DNA from: Methylobacterium sp. Leaf465
Lineage (GTDB): Bacteria; Pseudomonadota; Alphaproteobacteria; Rhizobiales; Beijerinckiaceae
Reading direction: 5' to 3'
DNA length: 64,000 bases
NCBI RefSeq assembly: GCF_001424705.1
Contig: NZ_LMRA01000007.1
Span: forward strand, 1-64,000
Below, in pieces: positions 8,312 through 18,206 of this stretch (positions are counted from its first letter, which is position 1; every line of letters starts with the position of its first letter). The notes below the pieces were generated by a model, which did no database searches, was not told where the DNA came from, and saw only the letters and a list, made by a program, of their open reading frames with translations. Made by a program: the position numbers and the translations under genes.

Positions 8312-8983
8312 TCAGGGATAGAGACGCGCCCCGCGCCAGGCCCCGCCATCGGAAGCCTCGCCGTCGCGGGTGAAGCGAACGCGATCATGCAGGCGGAAGG
8401 GGCCGTTCTGCCAGAACTCGATCGAGACCGGCGCGATGCGAAAGCCCGTCCAGTTCTCCGGACGCGGCACCGGGCCCTCGCCGTAGCGCTCGGCCAGGGC
8501 CTCGACCGCGCGCTCGAGGGTCGCCCGGTCGGCCAGGGGGCGCGACTGGCGGCTCGCATGGGCCCCGAGGCGGCTGTTGCGGGCGCGGCTGGCGAAGTAG
8601 GCATCCGCCTCCTCGGCCGTGACCCGGGTCACGGGGCCGCGGGCGCGGACCTGACGGCCCAGGCTCTTCCAATGCAGCACCAGGGCGGCCTGCGGGTTCT
8701 CGCGCAGCTCGTCGCCCTTGGCGGAATCGACGTTGGTGTAGAACACGAATCCGCGCGCATCGACGCCCTTCAGCAGGACCACGCGCACGTCCGGCAGGCC
8801 GTCGGCACCGGCCGTGGCCAGCGCCATGGCGTTGGGATCATTGGGCTCCGAGGCTTCGGCCTCGGCCATCCAGGCCGCGAACAGGGCCCAGGGATCGGTG
8901 GCGCGGGTGAAGTCGCCCTCTGGCCCCGAGGCGTTTTCGGCCGCGCTGCGGGAAGCGGGATCATCGATCCTTAACCGTTCCAA
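8312..8983 (-). CDS. pdxH: Pyridoxamine 5'-phosphate oxidase
   Basis: The 223-residue protein matches PdxH throughout: [11 protein letters not shown], the FMN-contacting [22 protein letters not shown]-type [14 protein letters not shown], and the C-terminal block [19 protein letters not shown] ending GARLYP. PdxH oxidises pyridoxamine- or pyridoxine-phosphate to pyridoxal phosphate using FMN and O2. The start is a TTG at 8981-8983 with AGGA seven bases upstream; no in-frame ATG is well placed. The gene is divergent from the lipoprotein/dnaJ/fabI run, an arrangement I recall from Rhizobiales. Confidence 0.92.
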   Translation of the reverse strand: MERLRIDDPASRSAAENASGPEGDFTRATDPWALFAAWMAEAEASEPNDPNAMALATAGADGLPDVRVVLLKGVDARGFVFYTNVDSAKGDELRENPQAALVLHWKSLGRQVRARGPVTRVTAEEADAYFASRARNSRLGAHASRQSRPLADRATLERAVEALAERYGEGPVPRPENWTGFRIAPVSIEFWQNGPFRLHDRVRFTRDGEASDGGAWRGARLYP

Positions 8984-9071
8984 GGCGTAATCCTGTGGTG
9001 AGATCCGGGTCGGGGGCACCGACGTGGGACACGAACGTTTCGGCCCAACACGTCGTTTGAGATCAGGTGTA

Positions 9072-9632
9072 ATGCGTCGGCGCGACTGTAAAGCCCAAGC
9101 CGTCCCGGAAATTCGTGTCCGCCGCCGGTCGCGGACCGTGCCGCAACGGACCACGCGGGCCATCGGCCTCAGCGTGCTGCTTGGCTTGAGCGGTTGCGGC
9201 CTGCCGATCATCACCTTCCAGGCGGAGGAGACGGCGGCCGGCGCCGTGGCCGTGGCGGCCAAGCGCGGCGACAAAACGAGCGCGGCGCTGCCGGACGAGC
9301 CGACGATCACGGGCAGCATCGACAAGCACCCGCTGGGCTTCGGCAACGACCTCGGCGCCGAGGATTGGCGCCGCGCCAACGCGGCGCTCGCCGTCGCCCT
9401 CGATCCGCAGGGCAACGGCCGTCCGGTGAAGTGGGACAACCCGGAAACGACCCTGCGCGGCTCGGTGAATCCCACCGGTCTGCCCTACGTCGCCAACGAC
9501 CTCGTCTGCCGCGACTTCCTGGCCTCCGTCATCTCGCCGGCGGGCAGCCGCTTCGTGCGCGGGACCGGCTGCAAGCCCTCCGGCGGCGATTGGACCCTGA
9601 CCAAGGTGCGGGCGGCGAAGGCGTCGTCCTGA
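9072..9632 (+). CDS. RT0821/Lpp0805-type surface lipoprotein
   Basis: The 186-residue product has a basic N-terminus, a hydrophobic stretch and a lipobox (LSGC near residue 42), so it is a predicted lipoprotein. The mature part has [25 protein letters not shown] and a [11 protein letters not shown] end, matching the RT0821/Lpp0805 family related to 17-kDa surface antigens. Its function is unknown. The ATG at 9072-9074 was preferred to upstream codons because it keeps a normal signal length; its ribosome site is weak. The gene is divergent from pdxH. Confidence 0.72.
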   Translation: MRRRDCKAQAVPEIRVRRRSRTVPQRTTRAIGLSVLLGLSGCGLPIITFQAEETAAGAVAVAAKRGDKTSAALPDEPTITGSIDKHPLGFGNDLGAEDWRRANAALAVALDPQGNGRPVKWDNPETTLRGSVNPTGLPYVANDLVCRDFLASVISPAGSRFVRGTGCKPSGGDWTLTKVRAAKASS

Positions 9633-9824
9633 GGGCGGTCTCGGCGCGCCATGGCGGGTCCGTTCGGATCACAGTGCGAACAGAAGCGTTGACGCCGCGC
9701 CAATCGCAGCGAATTCTCGCGCGAGACCGTTGCAGAGAAGCAACAGGCCGTCCACATGACAGACGAATCCGAAGGCGCCGGGCCCATGCCCGGCCCCAGG
9801 CGGCACCGAGAATCCTGAAGACCG

Positions 9825-10769
9825 ATGCGAAATCCCTACGACGTGCTGGGTGTCTCCAAGGGCGCCAGCGAAGCCGACATCAAGAAGGCCTACCGCAAGC
9901 TGGCGAAGGCCTACCATCCCGACCGCAACCAGGACGACGCCAAGGCCAAGGACCGCTTCGCGGAGGCCAACAGCGCGTACGAGATCCTGGGTGATGCGGG
10001 CAAGCGCGCGCAGTTCGACCGCGGCGAGATCGACGGGGACGGCAAGCCGCGCGCCACGGGCTTCGAGGGCTTCGGCGGATTCGGAGGCGGGCGCGGCGGC
10101 GGCGGGGGCGGCTTCGACTTCGAGAGCGCCGCGCGGGGCCGCGCCCCCGGCGGCGGGGGCGGCGGGGGCGGCATCGGCGAGGACATCTTCTCTCACCTCT
10201 TCGGAGACGCCTTCCGGTCCGCCGGCGCCGGCCCCGGCGGACCGCAGCGCGGCCCCGTGAAGGGCGAGGACGTGGCGGCCGAGCTCAGCGTCAGCCTGGA
10301 GCAGGTGGCCAGCGAAGAGAAGCTGCGCCTCTCCCTGCCGGGCGGGCGCGACGTGGACGTGGTGGTGCCGAAAGGCGTGGTCGACGGCCAGACCATCCGC
10401 CTGCGCGGCCTCGGCAATCCGGGCGGCCTGCGGGGCGCGCCGGGAGATGCGCTGCTGACGATCCGCATCCTGCCCCATCCCCGCTTCACCGTGGACGGTG
10501 CGGACCTGCGCGGCAGCGTGGAGGTGCCCCTGGAGGACGCGATCCTGGGCGGCCCGATCCGGGTGCCGACGCTCACCGGCGCCGTCGAGATGAAGATCCC
10601 GCCGATGACCGGCTCGGGCCGGACCTTCCGCCTCCGGGGCAAGGGCCTGCCGAAGAAGGACGGGACCCGGGGCGACCTCCTGGCGGTCACGGCCGTGATG
10701 CTGCCCAGCGGCGAGGATGCGGCGCTCACCGAGTTCGCCCGGGCCCGGCGCGCGGCCAAGGCCGACTGA
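9825..10769 (+). CDS. DnaJ-type co-chaperone (CbpA-like, no zinc finger)
   Basis: The 314-residue protein has a J domain with the HPD motif (AYHPDRNQDD, about residue 31), a Gly/Phe-rich linker with glycine runs (residues 80-125), and two C-terminal substrate-binding beta domains (VPKGVVDGQTIRLRGLGNPG; VPTLTGAVEMKIPP; GRTFRLRGKGLP). It lacks the CxxCxGxG zinc repeats of true DnaJ, so it is a class II/CbpA-like J protein that would stimulate DnaK and present clients. The poly-Gly tracts are encoded by GGC/GGG runs and may be length-variable. It lies between the lipoprotein and fabI genes. Confidence 0.9.
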   Translation: MRNPYDVLGVSKGASEADIKKAYRKLAKAYHPDRNQDDAKAKDRFAEANSAYEILGDAGKRAQFDRGEIDGDGKPRATGFEGFGGFGGGRGGGGGGFDFESAARGRAPGGGGGGGGIGEDIFSHLFGDAFRSAGAGPGGPQRGPVKGEDVAAELSVSLEQVASEEKLRLSLPGGRDVDVVVPKGVVDGQTIRLRGLGNPGGLRGAPGDALLTIRILPHPRFTVDGADLRGSVEVPLEDAILGGPIRVPTLTGAVEMKIPPMTGSGRTFRLRGKGLPKKDGTRGDLLAVTAVMLPSGEDAALTEFARARRAAKAD

Positions 10770-10962
10770 AGGAGCGTCGCCTCGCGCGGTTCGTCGACCA
10801 GGGGCCCGAGCCTCCTGGCCGTTCCGCGACGGCCTCCCGGCGCTGTCAGGCCCCGGACTTCCGTCCCAGGCGCGCCTCCGCTAAGGATGCCCGGCGCGAA
10901 CACGCCGAACCGTCGCCCGACGGGCCCGTCGGCACGCGCCACGGCTCTCGCTCAGGTGACAC

Positions 10963-11805
10963 ATGGCGGACACGCACCCGGTTCACGATCACGTCGGCGG
11001 CCTTCTCGCCGGCAAGCGCGGCCTGGTGCTCGGTGTCGCCAACAACCGCTCGATCGCCTGGGGCATCGCCAAGAGCGCGGCCGCCCACGGCGCCAAGCTC
11101 GCCTTCACCTACCAGGGTGACGCCCTCAAGAAGCGCGTCGAGCCCCTGGCGCGGGAACTCGACGCCCATGTGGTCGGGCATTGCGACGTCACCGATCCGG
11201 CCTCGATCGACGCGGTCTTCGCCGCCACCGCCGAGGTATTTCCCGAGGGGATCGACTTCGTCGTCCACTGCATCGCCTTCTCGGACAAGGACGAGCTGAC
11301 GGGCCGCTACGTCGAGACCTCGGAGGCGAACTTCACGAAGTCGCTCCTGATCTCGTGCTACTCGTTCACGGCAGTGGCCCAGCGCGCCGAGAAGCTGATG
11401 CCGAACGGCGGCTCGCTCCTCACGCTGACCTATTACGGCGCCGAGAAGTGGATGCCGCACTACAACGTCATGGGCGTCGCCAAGGCCGCCCTCGAGGCCT
11501 CCGTGCGCTACCTCGCCGCCGATCTCGGCCCCTCCAAGATCCGCGTCAACGCGATCTCGGCGGGCCCGATCAAGACGCTGGCCGCCTCCGGCATCGGCGA
11601 CTTCCGCTACATCCTGAAGTGGAACGAGTACAACGCTCCCCTGCGGCGCACCGTGACCATTGAGGAGGTCGGCGAGACCGCCACCTACCTCGTCTCGGAC
11701 ATGAGCAAGGGGATGACCGGCGAGATCCTCCACGTGGATGCCGGCTACCACGTCGTCGGCATGAAGAACCCGGAAGCCCCGGACCTCAGCCTCGACAAGG
11801 ACTGA
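10963..11805 (+). CDS. fabI: Enoyl-[acyl-carrier-protein] reductase (NADH)
   Basis: The 280-residue protein has the FabI version of the SDR fold: the cofactor loop GVANNRSIAWGIAKS, the Y-x6-K catalytic pair in TYYGAEKWMPHYNVMGVAKA, and a substrate loop ISAGPIKTLAASGIGDF. FabI performs the last reductive step of each fatty-acid elongation cycle and is the target of triclosan-type inhibitors in other bacteria. The ATG has a rather weak GTGACAC context. Its 3' end faces the minus-strand ATPase remnant 20 bp away. Confidence 0.95.
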   Translation: MADTHPVHDHVGGLLAGKRGLVLGVANNRSIAWGIAKSAAAHGAKLAFTYQGDALKKRVEPLARELDAHVVGHCDVTDPASIDAVFAATAEVFPEGIDFVVHCIAFSDKDELTGRYVETSEANFTKSLLISCYSFTAVAQRAEKLMPNGGSLLTLTYYGAEKWMPHYNVMGVAKAALEASVRYLAADLGPSKIRVNAISAGPIKTLAASGIGDFRYILKWNEYNAPLRRTVTIEEVGETATYLVSDMSKGMTGEILHVDAGYHVVGMKNPEAPDLSLDKD

Positions 11806-11825
11806 CGGCTGGCGGTCTCCCGCCT

Positions 11826-12185
11826 TCAGTCCTCCTCGGCGAAGGCGCCGAAGAGCTTGAGGCCTTCGATCCAGGTCGCACCCTCGCGCTTGATCACCCG
11901 GTGGGCGTGCGCCCCGCCCTCCGCCAGAATGGCGTCGGCCAGCCGCTCGGAATGGGTCACCAGCCAGACCTGCGTGCGCCCGGACGCCTTGACGATCATG
12001 CGGGCGAGGGGGGCCAGCAGATCCGGATGGAGGCTGGTCTCGGGCTCGTTGAGGGCCATGAAGGGCGGCAACCGATAGGCGAGCAGGGCGCCAGCCAGAG
12101 CCAGGAACCGCAGCGTCCCGTCGGAGAGTTCGGCCGCCTCGAAGACCCGCTTCGGATAATTGGGAAACACCATCCCGCACCACAA
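11826..12185 (-). pseudogene. C-terminal remnant of an AAA-family ATPase
   Basis: The open frame codes 119 residues that match only the end of SMC/RecF-like AAA ATPases: a signature-like ELSDGTLRFLALAGAL, a Walker B strand FMALNEPETSLHPDLL and a switch-like WLVTHSERLADAI. The whole N-terminal part with the Walker A motif is absent. Upstream on the same strand there are 25 bp and then the intact PPK2 gene, so the missing part is not next door. It is probably a deletion remnant with a fortuitous ATG (MWCG). It could not bind ATP in the normal way. Confidence 0.75.
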
Positions 12186-12210
12186 CTTTTGATTGCGTCC
12201 GGGACCCGGG

Positions 12211-13248
12211 TCAATCCGGCACGGTCATCCCGGCGATGTCGCCCTGCGCCTTCGGAAACCGCGGGTCCATCGCCTCCAGGGTGTCGGCGATGGTGCGGGC
12301 GATGAGGAGGTTGCGGTACCATTTCCGGTTGGCCGGAACCACGTGCCAGGGCGCTTGCGGCGTGGAGCACGCGGTCAGCGCGTCCGCGAAGGCCGCCTGG
12401 TAGGCGTCCCAGGACCGGCGCTCCACGAGGTCGGCCGGATCGAACTTCCAGTGTTTGTCCGGATTCGCGAGGCGGGCCTCCAGGCGCTCCTTCTGCTCGT
12501 CCTTCGAGATGTGGAGGAAGAACTTGAGCACGGTGGTGCCGGCGGCGGCGAGCATCCGCTCGAAATCGTTGATCTGGTCGTAGCGGGCCCGCCAGACCGG
12601 CTCCGGCACGAGGTCCTTCACCCGCACCACGAGGACGTCCTCGTAATGGCTCCGGTTGAACACGTTGATCATGCCGCGCGCCGGCGCCTTGGCGTGGTAG
12701 CGCCAGAGGAAATCGTGGTCGCCCTCCTCGGCGCTCGGCACCTTGAACGACCACACCCGGCAGCCCTGGGGGTTCACGCCCTCGAACACCGCCCGGATGG
12801 TGCCGTCCTTGCCGCCCGTGTCGATGGCCTGGAACACCACGAGGAGGCTGCGCTTGTGCTCGGCGTAGAGCCGCTCCTGCAGGGCGGCGATGCGGGCGCG
12901 CTCGGCCACGAGCGCCGCCTTGGCCTCCTCCTTGTCGAGGCCGCCATCGGCATTCGCGTCGATCGCGTCGAGGTCACAGCGGGTCCCCGGCCGGACGGTG
13001 ACGATGCCGGGGGCGGCGGGGGCGAGGCGGGGATCGATGGTTTCGCCGGCCGCGCTCGCCCGGCTCTCGGCCTCGCGGGCCCAGTGCGCCGATGAGGGCG
13101 GCCGGTGCCCGGACCGGCGGGCTTCACCCGTCTGCTCCGCCCTGCCGCGCGCGGCGTCCTTGCGGTGCGAAACGTCACGCTGCGACGCGGCAGCTCCGGT
13201 TTCTGCCGGACTCTGGCCCCGCCGATGCTTGCCGTGATGCTTCGACAT
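12211..13248 (-). CDS. ppk2: Polyphosphate kinase 2 family phosphotransferase
   Basis: The 345-residue protein has the PPK2 kinase core: a P-loop-like FQAIDTGGKDGTIR (about residue 140), a lid and acceptor segment FKVPSAEEGDHDFLWRYH, a Walker B-like VFNRSHYEDVL and RYDQINDFERML. PPK2 enzymes move phosphate between polyphosphate and nucleotides; AMP, ADP or GDP preference cannot be told from the sequence. A basic disordered N-terminus of about 60 residues is an add-on. Just before the core, DANADGGLDKEE matches the spacing of an EF-hand calcium loop. The gene precedes the ATPase remnant on the same strand. Confidence 0.9.
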   Translation of the reverse strand: MSKHHGKHRRGQSPAETGAAASQRDVSHRKDAARGRAEQTGEARRSGHRPPSSAHWAREAESRASAAGETIDPRLAPAAPGIVTVRPGTRCDLDAIDANADGGLDKEEAKAALVAERARIAALQERLYAEHKRSLLVVFQAIDTGGKDGTIRAVFEGVNPQGCRVWSFKVPSAEEGDHDFLWRYHAKAPARGMINVFNRSHYEDVLVVRVKDLVPEPVWRARYDQINDFERMLAAAGTTVLKFFLHISKDEQKERLEARLANPDKHWKFDPADLVERRSWDAYQAAFADALTACSTPQAPWHVVPANRKWYRNLLIARTIADTLEAMDPRFPKAQGDIAGMTVPD

Positions 13249-13384
13249 GATGAGACTCGCTTGCTTGGGTGACGGCGGACCGGGGCGACTGCCGATGGGC
13301 AGGGCCAGGATATGCAGGGCCAGGATGTGAGTGCGAAAACGATAGCCCGGCTCGGCCGTTCCGCCGAGCGGCAGGCGTGAGGCC

Positions 13385-13975
13385 GTGAAGCCGATCTACT
13401 TCATCCGCCACGGCCAGACCGATTGGAACGCGGAGGGACGCCTGCAGGGCCAGCGGGACATCGACCTGAACGCCGAAGGCCTGCGTCAGGCCGGCGCCGT
13501 GGCCGACCGTCTCGCCGCCGCGGCCGACGGTGCCGACCTCGCCGCCATGGACTTCGTCGCCAGCCCGCTCACCCGGACCCGCCGGACCATGGAAACGCTG
13601 CGGGCGGCCCTCGCCCTCGACCCAGAGGGCTATCGCCGGGATCCGCGCCTGGCCGAGATCAGCTTCGGCGCCTGGGAGGGCTCGACCTGGGCCGAGATCC
13701 GGCGCTGGGATCCGGCCGGTGCCCTGGCCCGCGACCGCGACCGCTGGGGCTATCGTCCGCCCGGCGGCACCGGCGAGAGCTATGCCATGCTGGTGGAGCG
13801 GGTCACGCCCGCCATCGTCGAACTGACGCGGCCCACCGTGATCGTCGCCCATGGCGGCGTCGCCCGGGCGATCCTGGTGATCCGGGGCCATCTCGGCATC
13901 CGCGACGCGCCCCGCATCGGCATCCGCCAGGGCAGCGTCCTCATCCTCGACCGGGCCGGCTGGCGCTGGGCCTGA
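13385..13975 (+). CDS. Histidine phosphatase family protein
   Basis: The 196-residue protein starts with the phosphohistidine motif FIRHGQTDWNAEGRLQGQ, followed by SPLTRTRRTMETL, the acid-base segment EISFGAWEGSTW, and a second catalytic His in VIVAHGGVARAI. This is the phosphoglycerate mutase-like (GpmB-type) branch of histidine phosphatases; the substrate is unknown. The start is GTG at 13385-13387. It follows fabI and precedes the NRPS gene, 140 bp upstream of it. Confidence 0.88.
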   Translation: MKPIYFIRHGQTDWNAEGRLQGQRDIDLNAEGLRQAGAVADRLAAAADGADLAAMDFVASPLTRTRRTMETLRAALALDPEGYRRDPRLAEISFGAWEGSTWAEIRRWDPAGALARDRDRWGYRPPGGTGESYAMLVERVTPAIVELTRPTVIVAHGGVARAILVIRGHLGIRDAPRIGIRQGSVLILDRAGWRWA

Positions 13976-14114
13976 CCGGCCGCGGCCTGCGCGTTCAACC
14001 CCGGTTCAAGCCGACCGCCCAAACGTGCTAGACGCGCCGTGATTTCGGCGCGATCCGGGCGCCTACCCGGCCAAAAGGACGGCTCCCGATCGGGCGCCGG
14101 CAGCGGAGCAGCGG

Positions 14115-17100
14115 ATGACCAGTCTCGCCGAGACGACTCGGCCCCGGGCGGCAGCGCGCGGGCCTCAGGACACGCGTCCGTCGACGGACGCGGCCGGTCC
14201 GCGGGCGGTCCTGCGCGGCGCGGTCCGCCCCGACCTCATCCGCGACGAGACCCTGGGCGAGATCTTTCGCGCGAGCGCCGCGGCACGCCCGGATCATCCG
14301 GCTCTCGTCGACGGCGCCCGGACCGGTCCCGACGGCGCCCATCCGGCCTTCTCCTATGCGGAGGTCGAGGCGCGGGCCGGTACGATCGCCCGCGGCCTCG
14401 CCCACCGGGGCATCGGCCCGGGCGACGTGGTGGGCCTCTGGATGGCGCGGGGCCCCGACCTGCTCATCGCCCAGATCGGCATCACCCTGTCGGGCGCGGC
14501 CTGGCTGCCCTTCGACGCCGAGGCTCCGGCCGACCGCGTCGCGGTCTGCCTGGAGGATGCCCAGGCCAAGGCACTCCTGGTCTCGCCCGCCCTGGAGCTG
14601 CAGGCCCCCGCCGGGACGCCGAGCCTCACGGTCGCGGGCCTCGCGTCCGCGACGCCGGAGCGCGCTGCGCTCCCCGACCTGCGCGCGGCGGGCCTGACGC
14701 CGGAACACCCGGCCTACCTCATCTACACCTCGGGCTCGACCGGCGTGCCGAAGGGCATCGTCATCAGCCACGCCAACATCTGCCATTTCCTGCGCTCGGG
14801 GAACGTCCTCTACGGGATGCGGCCGGACGACGTGGTGTTCCAGGGCGCCTCCGTGGCCTTCGATCTCTCGATGGAGGAGATCTGGGTGCCCTACCTCGTG
14901 GGCGCGACGCTGTTCGTGGCTTCGCCGGCCATGATGGGCGACGTCGAGAGCCTGCCGGACATCATCGCCCGGGCCGGCGTCACCGTCCTCGACACGGTGC
15001 CCACGCTGCTGGCGATGATCTCCCGGGACCTGCCCACGGTGCGCCTCGTGCTGCTCGGCGGCGAGGCCCTGCCCGAGCCCCTGGTCGCCCGCTGGGCGAG
15101 CGGCGCGCGCCAGCTCTTCAACACCTACGGTCCGACCGAGGCCACGGTGGTGGCCACCGCCGCCGAGATGCAGTCCGGCGTGCCCGTGACCATCGGCGGC
15201 CCGATCCCGAATTATTCGGTGTATGTCGCGGGCGAGGCGCTCGAGCTTCTCGCGCGGGGGCAGCCCGGCGAACTCCTGATCGGCGGTCCGGGCGTCGCCA
15301 AGGGCTACCTGAAGCGCCCCGAGCTGACGGCGGAAAAATTCATCGCCAACCCCTACGCCTCGGATGGGACCGACCCGGTCCTGTACCGCTCCGGCGACGC
15401 GGTCTCACTGGATGCCGCCGGCAACATCCTGTTCCACGGCCGCATCGACGATCAGGTGAAGATCCGCGGCTTCCGGGTGGAGCTCGGCGAGATCGAGTCG
15501 CGCATCCAGGTCCTGCCCGGCATCAACCAGGCGGCGGTGGTACTGCGCCAGGACGACGGGGTCGACCGCCTCGTCGCCTTCCTGGTGCCAGACCGCGGCA
15601 CCGAGCTCGACCGGGTCGCCCTGCGTCACACGCTCGCCGAGCAGATGCCGCCCTACATGGTGCCGGGGCATTTCGAGACCGTGGAGGTGCTGCCCCGCCT
15701 GACCTCGGGCAAGGTCGACCGCAAGGCCCTGCGCATCGCCACCCTCACGGTGGCCGACACGTCGGGCGAGCAGGAGCCGCCGCGCAACGAGACCGAAGCC
15801 GCGCTGCTCGCCGCCGCCAACCGCATCTTCGGCAACCAGGCGATCCCCTTCGAGGGCGACTTCTTCGCCGATCTCGGCGGCCACTCGCTGCTGGCCGCCC
15901 GCTTCGTCGGCGCGGTGCGCGAGGTGCCGGCGCTGGCCGCCATCACCCTGCAGGACGTCTACGGCCAGCGCACCCTGCGGGCCATGGCCGACACCCTCAT
16001 CGCCCGCACCGGCGGGGCCGGCACCGAGATGGCGATCCGCGATCTCAGCTTCCCGGCGCCCTCCCTGAAGCGGCGCTTCCTGTGCGGCCTCGCGCAGGCG
16101 GCGGCCCTGCCCTTCGTCATCGCGCTGGCCACGGCGCAGTGGCTCGGCATCTTCGTGACCTACCTGCTGCTCACCGGCGGCGGGCTCGGCTTCTTCGGCG
16201 AACTCGCCGTGCTGCTCCTGGTCTATATCGGCATCAACGCCGTCACGGCCGCCATCGCGGTGGCGGCCAAGTGGCTGATCCTCGGGCGCACCAAACCGGG
16301 GCGCTACCCGCTCTGGGGCGTGTACTATTACCGCTGGTGGCTGGCGCAGCGCCTGACGCCGCTGGTCCACGTCAAGTGGCTCCAGGGCTCGCCCGCCATC
16401 GTGTTCTACCTGCGGCTGCTGGGCGCCGACATCGGCCGGGACGCGCTGATCTCCGACGCGGAGATCGGGGCGCCGGACCTGCTCAGCGTCGGCCCTGGCG
16501 CCTCGCTGGGCGGCCGCCTCGTCATCGCCAACGCGGAGGTGGTGGGCGACGCGCTGATCATCGGTCGCGTGGCGATCGGCGCCGACGTGGCCATCGGCGC
16601 CTCCTGCGTCATCGGGCCCGACACGGTCATCGGCGACCATGCCGAGATCGGCGACCTCACCACCATCCCCACCGGCACGCGGGTGTGGAGCGCCGAGATC
16701 TGGGACGGCTCACCCGGGCGCAAGGTCGGCGACGCCGACCCGGAGGCGCTGCCCGCTCCCGCCACGGCCTCGCCCGGGCGGCGCTTCGCCTTCGCGGCCC
16801 TCTACACCTTCCTGCTGGCGGCGATCCCCGCCATCGGCCTGCTGCCGATCTTCCCGGCCTTCTACATCTTCGACCAGCTCAGCGATTCCCTCGGGGACAT
16901 CACCGACATCGACTACCACTGGTACCTGCCGCTGCTGACCTGGCCCACCGCCATGCTGATGACGGCGGGCACGGTGCTGCTGATCGCCGCGATCCGCTGG
17001 CTGGTGCTGCCCCGCGTCTCCTCGGGCACCCACTCGATCTACAGCGGTTTCTACCTGCGCAAATGGGCCGTGGCGCTCGCCGCGGAGGTGACGCTGGAGA

Positions 17101-18206
17101 CGCTCTCCTCCCTGTTCGCCACCGTCTACATGCGGGCCTGGTACCGCCTGATGGGCGCCCGGATGGGGCAGGGGGCCGAGATCTCCACCAACCTCGCCGG
17201 GCGCTACGACCTCGCCGATATCGGCGCGCGCAACTTCATCGCCGACGAGGTGGTGTTCGGCGAGGAGGAGATCCGGCGCGGCTGGATGTCGATGCACGAG
17301 GTCCATACCGGCCCGCGCGTCTTCGTCGGCAACGACGCCGTGGTGCCGCCGGGCGCGGTGATCCCGGAGGATGTGCTCATCGGCATCAAGTCGAAGCCGC
17401 CGGCGAACGAACTGATGAGCCCGGGCGACACCTGGTTCGGCTCGCCGCCGATCAAGCTGCCCTCGCGCCAGCGGGTCGATCTCGGCTCGAACACCCAGAC
17501 CTACGAGCCCGGCATCGGGCCCAAGCTCCGGCGCGGCATCTTCGAGGCGTTCTCGACCTCGTTCTCGCCGATGCTGTTCATCACCCTCGCGATCTCGGCG
17601 ATCGATTTCTACTTTTACCCGGCGATCCTGGCCCAGGACTGGACCGGCCTCGCGGTCAGCTTCGTGGCGGTCTCCGTCGCCATCGCCTTCATCCAGTCCT
17701 TCACGGTGATCGCGGTGAAGTGGCTGCTGATGGGCGTCTACAAGCCCGGCATGCAGCCGATGTGGTCGTGGTGGGCCATGCGCACCGAGGCCGTCGCAGT
17801 GCTCTACTGGGGCCTGGCCGGCAAGGTGCTGCTGGAGCACCTCGTCGGCACCCCGTTCCTGCCCTGGATGCTGCGGCTCCTCGGCGTGAAGGTCGGCCAG
17901 GGCGTGTGCATGCTCACCACCGACATCACCGAGTTCGACTGCGTCACCATCGGCGACTACGCCACCATCAACCGCACCTCCGCCCTGCAGACGCACCTCT
18001 ACGAGGACCGCATCATGAAGGTCGGCCGGGTCGAGGTCGGCCGGGGCGTGTCGGTGGGCGCCTTCTCGACGGTGCTCTACGACACCAAGGTCGGCGACTA
18101 CGCCCGCCTGCGGCCGCTCACCATCGTGATGAAGGGCGAATCGATTCCGGCCCATTCGGAATGGGAGGGGGCGCCCGCCGTACCGGTGGTGCACGCCAAG
18201 GCGTGA
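14115..18206 (+). CDS. Pls/PosA-family single-module NRPS with multi-pass C-terminal region
   Basis: This 1363-residue protein begins with an adenylation domain (about 40-545): YTSGSTGVPKG at 204-214, FDLSMEEIW at 249, NTYGPTEAT near 335, YRSGD near 423, KIRGFRVELGEIE near 449 and GKVDRKAL near 532. A carrier domain follows, with DLGGHS and a phosphopantetheine Ser near 591. No condensation or thioesterase domain is seen. The last 700 residues hold three hydrophobic segments (about 655-720, 893-962, 1148-1203), each followed by hexapeptide-type beta-helix repeats, the layout of the TIGR02353 terminal domain. The known relative Pls makes epsilon-poly-lysine by iterative membrane-bound synthesis; the amino acid used here is unknown. 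GGAG six bases upstream supports the start. Confidence 0.9.
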   Translation: MTSLAETTRPRAAARGPQDTRPSTDAAGPRAVLRGAVRPDLIRDETLGEIFRASAAARPDHPALVDGARTGPDGAHPAFSYAEVEARAGTIARGLAHRGIGPGDVVGLWMARGPDLLIAQIGITLSGAAWLPFDAEAPADRVAVCLEDAQAKALLVSPALELQAPAGTPSLTVAGLASATPERAALPDLRAAGLTPEHPAYLIYTSGSTGVPKGIVISHANICHFLRSGNVLYGMRPDDVVFQGASVAFDLSMEEIWVPYLVGATLFVASPAMMGDVESLPDIIARAGVTVLDTVPTLLAMISRDLPTVRLVLLGGEALPEPLVARWASGARQLFNTYGPTEATVVATAAEMQSGVPVTIGGPIPNYSVYVAGEALELLARGQPGELLIGGPGVAKGYLKRPELTAEKFIANPYASDGTDPVLYRSGDAVSLDAAGNILFHGRIDDQVKIRGFRVELGEIESRIQVLPGINQAAVVLRQDDGVDRLVAFLVPDRGTELDRVALRHTLAEQMPPYMVPGHFETVEVLPRLTSGKVDRKALRIATLTVADTSGEQEPPRNETEAALLAAANRIFGNQAIPFEGDFFADLGGHSLLAARFVGAVREVPALAAITLQDVYGQRTLRAMADTLIARTGGAGTEMAIRDLSFPAPSLKRRFLCGLAQAAALPFVIALATAQWLGIFVTYLLLTGGGLGFFGELAVLLLVYIGINAVTAAIAVAAKWLILGRTKPGRYPLWGVYYYRWWLAQRLTPLVHVKWLQGSPAIVFYLRLLGADIGRDALISDAEIGAPDLLSVGPGASLGGRLVIANAEVVGDALIIGRVAIGADVAIGASCVIGPDTVIGDHAEIGDLTTIPTGTRVWSAEIWDGSPGRKVGDADPEALPAPATASPGRRFAFAALYTFLLAAIPAIGLLPIFPAFYIFDQLSDSLGDITDIDYHWYLPLLTWPTAMLMTAGTVLLIAAIRWLVLPRVSSGTHSIYSGFYLRKWAVALAAEVTLETLSSLFATVYMRAWYRLMGARMGQGAEISTNLAGRYDLADIGARNFIADEVVFGEEEIRRGWMSMHEVHTGPRVFVGNDAVVPPGAVIPEDVLIGIKSKPPANELMSPGDTWFGSPPIKLPSRQRVDLGSNTQTYEPGIGPKLRRGIFEAFSTSFSPMLFITLAISAIDFYFYPAILAQDWTGLAVSFVAVSVAIAFIQSFTVIAVKWLLMGVYKPGMQPMWSWWAMRTEAVAVLYWGLAGKVLLEHLVGTPFLPWMLRLLGVKVGQGVCMLTTDITEFDCVTIGDYATINRTSALQTHLYEDRIMKVGRVEVGRGVSVGAFSTVLYDTKVGDYARLRPLTIVMKGESIPAHSEWEGAPAVPVVHAKA

